Assembly: GCA_001899685.1 (NCBI GenBank)
Contig: MKWG01000003.1
Span: 248,001 to 312,000, forward strand
Direction of reading: 5' to 3'
Length of the DNA stretch: 64,000 nt
Origin: Sphingobacteriales bacterium 44-15
Lineage (GTDB): Bacteria; Bacteroidota; Bacteroidia; Chitinophagales; Chitinophagaceae
The notes under the pieces are model-generated. The model saw only the letters and a program-made list of their open reading frames with translations, was not told the origin of the DNA and did no database searches. Position numbers and translations under genes: made by a program. This document shows, in pieces, positions 53,067-59,085 of this stretch (positions are counted from its first letter, which is position 1; each line of letters starts with the position of its first letter).

Positions 53067-56000
53067 TTATTTAAGATTTAAGATTACACCAAAAGTAAAA
53101 GTCTTCACATTGGGATAAGATCCAGCCTCCGTTTGACCACTATATTGAACGTCCTCATCTCTTTCAGGATCGTTAATTGTATATGGTGCATAAGTAAGCC
53201 AGTTGTCAGCGGATATGTACATTCTCAAATTTTCAATACCAATTTTGCCGGTAATTTTAGGAGGTAAGGTATATCCTAATTGCATATTCTTCAAGCGGAC
53301 ATATGAGGTGTTTTTTAGAAAATAGGAATTATCAGTACCTGATACCGGGTTATACGGCCAGGCATAAAGAGCAGGCATCTTATTTGTATGATTTTCGGGA
53401 GTCCACGCCTGTCTCCATTCCTCCGTTGGCGGTGCCATTCTAAGGAATGGCCATTCTCCCCGCCTGGTTATATAATGTCTTGTTCCTGAAACGCCCTGGA
53501 TAAAAACAGACAAGTCCAAACTCCGCCAGTTTAGGCGTATATTCCCACCGTAAATAAATTTAGGGTACCTGCCAGGAAGGATAACTCTATCATCTGCAGT
53601 AATTTTGCCATCTTTGCTTTGGTCTTTAAATTTAAGGTCTCCGGGTTGAGAATTATACTGTGGAGTCGGACCTGAACTAATTTCTTCCCCAGATTGATAT
53701 ATTCCAATCCATTCCAACATATAGTAAGCACCATATTCGTACCCCACCTGGTTGGAATTCAGACCATAGGATGGAGTTATCAGCTTGGTAATTTTATTAC
53801 GGTTATGAGAAAAATTCACATCAACAGAATAACCCAATTTCCTTATCTTACCACGATGCCCTATAGTAAACTCAAAACCTTTATTATTCAGGGAACCATA
53901 ATTTATGGTCGGCGCTGACAACCCGACTGAGGCAGGTATTTCGGCCGTATTTAAAATACCGGATGTGTTTTTGTCATAGATATCGAAAACAAGAGAAAAT
54001 AATCCCTGTTTTATATCCAGATCAATGCCTAAATTTTGAATAGTGGTAATTTCCCATTTCAGGTTCGGATCAGATAAAGCAGATCTTAAAACTCCTTGTT
54101 GAACACCGGTACCCTGCGCATAATTGGTTGTTGTTAAAAGAGATTGGTATGGATAGGTGCCAATATTCTGATTTCCCAATTGGCCCCAGGAGGCTCTTAC
54201 TTTCAAGTTATCCAACCAATCGCTTGACTTCAAAAAATTTTCTTCAGATATCCTCCATCCCAAAGAAAATGAAGGAAATAATCCCCATCTGTTATTTTTC
54301 TGAATCCTTGAGGTGCCATCATATCTTGCGTTAGCCTCAAATAAATACTTCCCATTATAATTGTATCCTAATCTTCCAAAAAATGATTGAATTGACCATT
54401 CTGATGAGGTTCCGTTTAACGTTTGAACGGAAGGGTCTCCCGCATTTAATTCAGAAAGATTTGGAAAACTATAATCCCTCCGTTGTCCATAAAGACTTCT
54501 TATTTTATACTGCTCTTGACTATACCCTACCAACGCTGACATATTATGCGATCCAGGCAAAACTTTTGTATAGTTTAAAGTTGAATAAACCGAAGGCATA
54601 ATAAACCTCGACCAGGAATCTTCAACGCCAAGTTTTGTTACCGCCATAACTTTCGCAAAATTCCTCGATTGAAAATAATACTCATTGCCATCTGCAGGTA
54701 TTCGCTGATGAATTTTTCCGAAGCTCTCATTATAAGCGTAAGAACCTGTTACATTCCATAATAATTCAGGTAATAGCTTAATATTCACAAAACCATTTGC
54801 GGTAATCGAATATTTTTCATCAATAGCTGTACCCCCATCTCCATCAGTATCAGTTAACCTCATGGGATTTCCTGTCATAAAGTAAGGAGCACTCACAGAT
54901 CCAACTGACCATCTTCCATCAGGTAAATGTGGGGATGTGGTCGGATTCATGTCATAAATAGTCTGTATCAGGGCTATAGAATTTGTTGCAGGTCCGTGTT
55001 TTTTTCCAAAAAGCATATTAATATTGGTACCAAAAGTTATCCAATCCGTTATTTTGGTATCCAAGTTAAATTGTGCATTATACCTCTTATAAGATTGCCC
55101 TCTTACAATTGCATCCTGATCATAATAACTAACATCTGTGAAATACTTAGTCTTATCATTTCCTCCCCTAATGCCTATACTGTGCCTCTGACCCCAACCA
55201 GGATTAAATATTGCATCTCTCCAATCAAAGTTTGGATATTGAGGATCGCCTGGAGTGGCATTTTTATATGCGCTGATTAATGCCTCGGGAAACTTTTGAC
55301 CAGTACCTTGCCTATCCACGGTATAATTCCACATTTCCATATATTCTGCAGAATTAGATATAAACTTAGGAATAAAAGTAGGGGTTTGAAAACCAATACT
55401 GCCGTTATAACTAATACTACGTTTATCAATAATGCCCTTTTTTGTAGTAACAAGAATAACTCCGTTTGCAGCCCTTGCGCCATAGATAGAAGCCGAAGCG
55501 GCATCTTTTAAAATATCTATGGTTTCAATATTTCCGGGATCAAGATTGTCTAACCCATCCCATGATGGATATGCAATTCCATCAACAACTACTAATGGAT
55601 TACTTCCAGCCGAACTAAAAGTCCCCTGTCCACGAATTGCAATTTTAAGTTTTTCGTTCCCGGGCTCACCTGATTGCTGGATGATTTGTACGCCTGAAGC
55701 TCTACCCTGAATTAAACTTGTAACAGAGTAACTCGGGCGCTTTGTTAATTCTTCAGCTTTAATACTTGATATTGCCCCTGTTAAATTGACCTTTTTCTGA
55801 GTTCCATACCCAACCACCACTACATCCGTTAAATCAGCGATCGCCTCCTCCAATACGATATTAAACACAGTCCGGATCCCTGCTTTTATCGTTTGTGCTG
55901 CATATCCCACAAAAGAAAAAACCAGTTCGACATTAGCTGAAGGTACAGACAACCGGAACCGCCCGTCCGCATCAGTAGTAGTCCCTGTCTGGGTACCTTT

Positions 56001-56471
56001 GACGGTCACGCTCACCCCTTCCAGCGGTTCTTTCCTTGCATTGGTCACCCTACCGCTAAGGTTGATATCTGTGGGAGGAGGAGGCACAGGTACTGCATCA
56101 GGTACTGCTGCTGTTGCCGCTTTCACTACGATCAGCCGCTTATCTATAGTATAAGTTAAGGATTGATTGCGCAGGCACTCACTCATTACATCTTCAATAC
56201 TTGCATCTTTTACGGTAAAAGACACTGTTTTGGCTTTTCTCAAAATTCCTTCGTCCCACAGGAAGGAATAGCCGGTTTGTTTCTTGATCTCACTAAAGAC
56301 GCGCTTCAGCGTACTGTTTTTGACGGAAAGACTGATCTGCTGAGCGTAAACATTGGCACTCGCCTGTAGACATGTTGCAAAAAGCAAAATGACGATCAAC
56401 TTCATAATTAACAGTGTTTTGGCCATAATCTTCCCCGATGGCAGGGGAAGGTCACAAAAGAAAATTTGCAT
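53067..56471 (-). CDS. SusC/RagA-family TonB-dependent receptor with STN domain (locus 3)
   Basis: 1134-residue outer-membrane transporter. A 22-residue extension precedes the signal peptide (MKLIVILLFATCLQASANV). The STN domain is at about 45-115 (STLKRVFSEIKKQTGYSFLW), the carboxypeptidase-regulatory-like domain at about 135-215 (GRVTNARKEPLEGVSVTVKG), then the plug (KKVNLTGAISSIKAEEL) and a barrel ending GVILNLK. The regulatory-like domain is strikingly similar to that of locus 1. The DNA changes from moderate GC in the first 600 bases to AT-rich in the remainder, suggesting a mosaic gene. ATG start. Confidence 0.95.
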   Translation of the reverse strand: MQIFFCDLPLPSGKIMAKTLLIMKLIVILLFATCLQASANVYAQQISLSVKNSTLKRVFSEIKKQTGYSFLWDEGILRKAKTVSFTVKDASIEDVMSECLRNQSLTYTIDKRLIVVKAATAAVPDAVPVPPPPTDINLSGRVTNARKEPLEGVSVTVKGTQTGTTTDADGRFRLSVPSANVELVFSFVGYAAQTIKAGIRTVFNIVLEEAIADLTDVVVVGYGTQKKVNLTGAISSIKAEELTKRPSYSVTSLIQGRASGVQIIQQSGEPGNEKLKIAIRGQGTFSSAGSNPLVVVDGIAYPSWDGLDNLDPGNIETIDILKDAASASIYGARAANGVILVTTKKGIIDKRSISYNGSIGFQTPTFIPKFISNSAEYMEMWNYTVDRQGTGQKFPEALISAYKNATPGDPQYPNFDWRDAIFNPGWGQRHSIGIRGGNDKTKYFTDVSYYDQDAIVRGQSYKRYNAQFNLDTKITDWITFGTNINMLFGKKHGPATNSIALIQTIYDMNPTTSPHLPDGRWSVGSVSAPYFMTGNPMRLTDTDGDGGTAIDEKYSITANGFVNIKLLPELLWNVTGSYAYNESFGKIHQRIPADGNEYYFQSRNFAKVMAVTKLGVEDSWSRFIMPSVYSTLNYTKVLPGSHNMSALVGYSQEQYKIRSLYGQRRDYSFPNLSELNAGDPSVQTLNGTSSEWSIQSFFGRLGYNYNGKYLFEANARYDGTSRIQKNNRWGLFPSFSLGWRISEENFLKSSDWLDNLKVRASWGQLGNQNIGTYPYQSLLTTTNYAQGTGVQQGVLRSALSDPNLKWEITTIQNLGIDLDIKQGLFSLVFDIYDKNTSGILNTAEIPASVGLSAPTINYGSLNNKGFEFTIGHRGKIRKLGYSVDVNFSHNRNKITKLITPSYGLNSNQVGYEYGAYYMLEWIGIYQSGEEISSGPTPQYNSQPGDLKFKDQSKDGKITADDRVILPGRYPKFIYGGNIRLNWRSLDLSVFIQGVSGTRHYITRRGEWPFLRMAPPTEEWRQAWTPENHTNKMPALYAWPYNPVSGTDNSYFLKNTSYVRLKNMQLGYTLPPKITGKIGIENLRMYISADNWLTYAPYTINDPERDEDVQYSGQTEAGSYPNVKTFTFGVILNLK

Positions 56472-56482
56472 ACTTTTGTACA

Positions 56483-56575
56483 GTTTTGGGTTAAAGAATA
56501 AACAGTTCAGACAATTGTTTTTACCTGACTCAAATCCTGCCGGATCCCGGAGCGAACGGAATCCGGCTTTTTATT
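56483..56575 (+). ncRNA. Predicted antisense RNA over the susC leader, locus 3
   Basis: An exact -7 box, TACTTTTG (56471-56478), starts at the base opposite the A of the susC ATG. The block GGGTTAAAGAATAAACAGTT and CCTGA follow as in loci 1 and 2. A strong hairpin (56539-56567) and TTTTTATT end it, giving about 93 nt. No clear -33 TTTG is visible. The rest of the argument is as for the other two loci. Confidence 0.47.
56539..56575 (+). terminator. Intrinsic terminator of predicted antisense RNA, locus 3
   Basis: GCCGGAT / ATCCGGC stem extended by TCC / GGA with a one-base bulge, followed on the plus strand by TTTTTATT. No T run follows it on the minus strand. Confidence 0.75.
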
Positions 56576-56614
56576 GGCCCGGTGTTATGGTTTTTCCAGT
56601 TTAGTTTTATATTA

Positions 56615-56768
56615 TCGTGAAACGTCAAACGATAGACGTGAAACCACAGGCGTGCAGCCTCTCATGTCTCACGTTTCACCTCTCACGTCTGACTTCCCGT
56701 GAAACGTGAAACGATAAATGTGAGACCTCAGGCTTGCAGCCTCTCACGTCTCTCTTCTCACGTCTGAC
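56615..56768. repeat. Two tandem GTGAAACG-type inverted repeats downstream of fecR, locus 3
   Basis: Copies at 56615-56693 and 56698-56768. Both start CGTGAAACGT, share a central GCAGCCTCTCA segment and end with CTCACGTCTGAC. They are more similar to each other than to the copies in loci 1 and 2, which suggests local duplication. Confidence 0.75.
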
Positions 56769-56773
56769 CTCCA

Positions 56774-57976
56774 TCACCTCTGACCTCCCTCACTTCCTCC
56801 CACAATCACCTTCCCCCCCTCAAGCCGGCAGTTGACCTCATTTTCCCTAAGTGCGTCGAGCATTCTTGACAAAGGAACATTCCGGTCAATACTACCGCCA
56901 AATGCCTTGTTTGTGATCTTCGTTGTGTAAACAACTTCTACATTATACCAGCGGCTTATCTGGTTCATCAGGCTTGTCAACCGGGTGCCGTCCAATACAA
57001 ACTGACCATTCAGCCAGGCTGTAACATCGTCAGTGTCAATGTTACCGGCAACATCTATTTTCCCATCACTCCGGCTGATTATCGCCTGCTGACCCGGCAT
57101 CAGAAAAGCTGACTTACCATCATGTTTTACAGATACCTTTCCTTCCAGCAGGGTTATTTTTAAAGAGGGCTCCTCTTCATAGGTATTGATATTGAACCGC
57201 GTGCCTAATACAGTAACTTCCGTATTTTCTTTCATAACAATGAAGGGCTGTTTTGCATTATGCGCCACTTCCAGATAGGCTTCGCCTGTTATCTGCACTT
57301 TCCTCTCCTTTCCTGAAAAATACGTGGGATACCTGAGCGTACTTTCCGAATTCAACCATATTTTCGTTCCGTCCGAGAGTGTAATACCAACGATCTTGCT
57401 TCCCCGGGGATTCTCAAGCATATTAAACGCAGGAGCCTCTCCTGCTCCGGTTCCGCTTGCGTTATATTCAATTTGCCCGTCTTCTGATTTTACCAGGTGT
57501 ACCTGCCCCTGCATTGCCATTACGCCATTATGTACGCTGTCTAATACTATTTTTTCGCCGTTGGCAAGGGTAAGCACCGCATTGCTGACACTGGGAGCGG
57601 CAATATCAGCAACCTGCGCAACTACTGCTTCATGAGGATTAAGATTAGTTAAGCTTCTGTATGCCCAATAACCCCCGATAAGGAAAAGTACAGATGCCGC
57701 AACGCTCCAGTACAGCCTGCGGAGGTACTCAGGTTGTCGCTCTTTTTTCCTGATACTTGCCTGAAGCCTTCGACTACCCTTTTCCTGGTTAATATCCAGG
57801 AAAACATTAAACTCCTGCGTCAGTTGAATGTCGTCAGTCAGCTCAGCAAATAATTTTTCATTCTCCGGCAACTCCTGTCTCCAATCCCTCAGTAATCTGT
57901 TTTCCTCCTCTGTTAGTTCGCCTTTCAGATATTTTATTATTAATGCTTCTATACCGTCGTAATGATCAGGCTTCAT
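56774..57976 (-). CDS. FecR-family anti-sigma factor (locus 3)
   Basis: 400-residue inner-membrane anti-sigma regulator. The N-terminal domain contains LIIKYLKGELTEEENRLL. One membrane segment is visible (LYWSVAASVLFLIGGYWAY). The FecR domain has TKIWLNSESTLRYPTYF and TGEAYLEVAH, and the DUF4974-like part has LMNQISRWYNVEVVY. Compared with the locus 1 protein, which ends at KVIVQ, this one continues past KVIV by eight residues (GGSEGGQR). These are encoded by the edge of the GTGAAACG-type repeat, as is the stop codon. ATG start. Confidence 0.93.
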   Translation of the reverse strand: MKPDHYDGIEALIIKYLKGELTEEENRLLRDWRQELPENEKLFAELTDDIQLTQEFNVFLDINQEKGSRRLQASIRKKERQPEYLRRLYWSVAASVLFLIGGYWAYRSLTNLNPHEAVVAQVADIAAPSVSNAVLTLANGEKIVLDSVHNGVMAMQGQVHLVKSEDGQIEYNASGTGAGEAPAFNMLENPRGSKIVGITLSDGTKIWLNSESTLRYPTYFSGKERKVQITGEAYLEVAHNAKQPFIVMKENTEVTVLGTRFNINTYEEEPSLKITLLEGKVSVKHDGKSAFLMPGQQAIISRSDGKIDVAGNIDTDDVTAWLNGQFVLDGTRLTSLMNQISRWYNVEVVYTTKITNKAFGGSIDRNVPLSRMLDALRENEVNCRLEGGKVIVGGSEGGQR

Positions 57977-58102
57977 GAAAAATGATTATAGCAAATAACA
58001 ATACAAATTCTCCCTGTATATTCCTCTCTTCATATAAGACGGGGAATAATACGTTTTGTCAAAAAGAAAACCTGTTTTTTTTGAAAACGCGGCTGCCGTT
58101 AG

Positions 58103-58213
58103 GTGAATGGTGAAAATGTCAAACGTCAGAAGTGAGACGTGAGAGGATGCAACCTGAAACTACAAACCTGAAACTTGAAATTGACTGCTGATAGCTCACA
58201 GCCCATAGCCGAT
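58103..58213. repeat. Composite of three repeat words at the end of the locus 3 sigma gene
   Basis: A GTGAGACGTGAGAGG word (58103-58146), a CCTGAAACTACAAACCTGAAAC word (58149-58183) and a GCTGATAGCTCACAGCCC word (58182-58213) follow one another. The last runs into the sigma gene and supplies its final codons and stop. Confidence 0.65.
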
Positions 58214-58771
58214 AAAAAAATGGATCATTCTTTTTACCAGTGCTGTCCGTAACAGTTGGACGGCGCGTGACTTTTGCGAAGTGACGTTCGAAACGGAAAT
58301 ATTCAGCTTGTTGGCAATGTCCCTGCTTTTTAACCCTTTTATTACACTCAGTTTAAAAATATTCCTGCATTGCTTTGGCAGCTTTTCCATTTCCTCATAA
58401 ATATGCCGGAGTGTTTCGGCGCGGGTAGTGTCAATGTCTATATCCGCAATAATTGGATCGGCTAAGATTTGAAGCTCCTTTTGAATATCCCGGAACTTTC
58501 TTTGCGCTCTTAAATGATCGACACATGCATTTCGTGTTGTCAGGTACAGGAAGCCTTTTATATTCTGCAGGCTCTCCATTTTTTCCCTGTTATTCCAGAG
58601 CCTGGAGAAACTTTCGACAACAATATCTTCCGCTTCTTCCTGGCTTTTTATGATGCGCATCGCAAAATAGACAAGCGCCCTGTAATATTGGGCAAACAAC
58701 CCGTCAAGAGCCCGTTGCTGTCCATCTCTCAGGCTCTCAATAATAGCAGTATTATTTTGGGGCAAGTCCAT
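58196..58771 (-). CDS. FecI-type RNA polymerase sigma-70 factor (ECF, locus 3)
   Basis: 191-residue ECF sigma factor. Region 2 includes EAEDIVVESFSRLWNNREKM and GFLYLTTRNACVDHLR; region 4 includes GLKSRDIANKLNISVSNVTS. It probably activates the locus 3 susC promoter after release by FecR. The C-terminal residues GYGL and the stop codon lie in a GCTGATAGCTCACAGCCC-type repeat word. ATG start, with a good Bacteroidota-type promoter 28-59 bases upstream. It is followed after 219 bases by fecR. Confidence 0.93.
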   Translation of the reverse strand: MDLPQNNTAIIESLRDGQQRALDGLFAQYYRALVYFAMRIIKSQEEAEDIVVESFSRLWNNREKMESLQNIKGFLYLTTRNACVDHLRAQRKFRDIQKELQILADPIIADIDIDTTRAETLRHIYEEMEKLPKQCRNIFKLSVIKGLKSRDIANKLNISVSNVTSQKSRAVQLLRTALVKRMIHFFIGYGL

Positions 58772-58798
58772 ATATCAAAATGGCAAGGTATAACTTTT

Positions 58799-58830
58799 CA
58801 AAAATAGGTTAAAAATCCTTAACCCTGCAA
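58799..58830 (-). promoter_or_regulatory. Predicted promoter of the locus 3 sigma gene
   Basis: Minus strand: TTG (58828-58830), 21 bases, then TATTTTTG (58799-58806), an exact TAnnTTTG match. It would give a leader of about 20 bases before the ATG at 58771. Confidence 0.5.
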
Positions 58831-58874
58831 TAAGGGGCATTTCAAATTAAAAGAACCGGATGACAGCAAAACAT

Positions 58875-59040
58875 TTTCACGCAAAAACTACAAAGAAAGC
58901 AAAGTCCGCAAAGAAAATCCTTCGTGCAACTTTGTGCCTCCGTGCCTTTGTGGTTCAAACGATTTCATGAAAGACCCCCAAAGAAAATATTGAACATAAA
59001 CCTTTGCTGCTTTGCCCTCTTTGCTGCTTTGCGTGAAATA
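58875..59040. repeat. Composite CGCAAAG / CTTTGCG repeat words
   Basis: TTCACGCAAA...GTCCGCAAAG at 58875-58918 and its near complement CTTTGCTGCTTTGCGTGAAA at 59001-59040 flank a CTTCGTGC...TTTGTGGTTCAAA word (58919-58960). The outer words could pair as a long imperfect stem. The same words occur at 2239-2280 and 3520-3631. Confidence 0.65.
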
Positions 59041-59050
59041 ACTACTTTTA
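59020..59050 (+). promoter_or_regulatory. Predicted promoter of the beta-propeller/phosphoesterase gene
   Basis: TTTG (59020-59023), 19 bases, then TACTTTTA (59043-59050, one mismatch to TAnnTTTG). The TTTG comes from the CTTTGCTGCTTTGCG repeat word, so the repeat supplies half of the promoter. Confidence 0.4.
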
Positions 59051-59085
59051 AAGCCTCTTTTTAACCCTTTTTATATCTGATCATA

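Larger units (their letters stand above)
56472..56773. other. 302-base fecR-susC gap, locus 3, holding repeats and a predicted antisense RNA
   Basis: No protein gene is seen. From left to right it contains the predicted antisense RNA and its terminator (to 56575) and two tandem GTGAAACG-type hairpins (56615-56693 and 56698-56768). The second hairpin runs into the 3' end of fecR. Confidence 0.7.
58772..59085. other. 314-base divergent region with promoters and repeat words, no gene seen
   Basis: It separates the minus-strand sigma gene from the plus-strand phosphoesterase gene. It holds a promoter for each (58799-58830 minus; 59020-59050 plus) and repeat words at 58875-58960 and 59001-59040. 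Confidence 0.65.
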
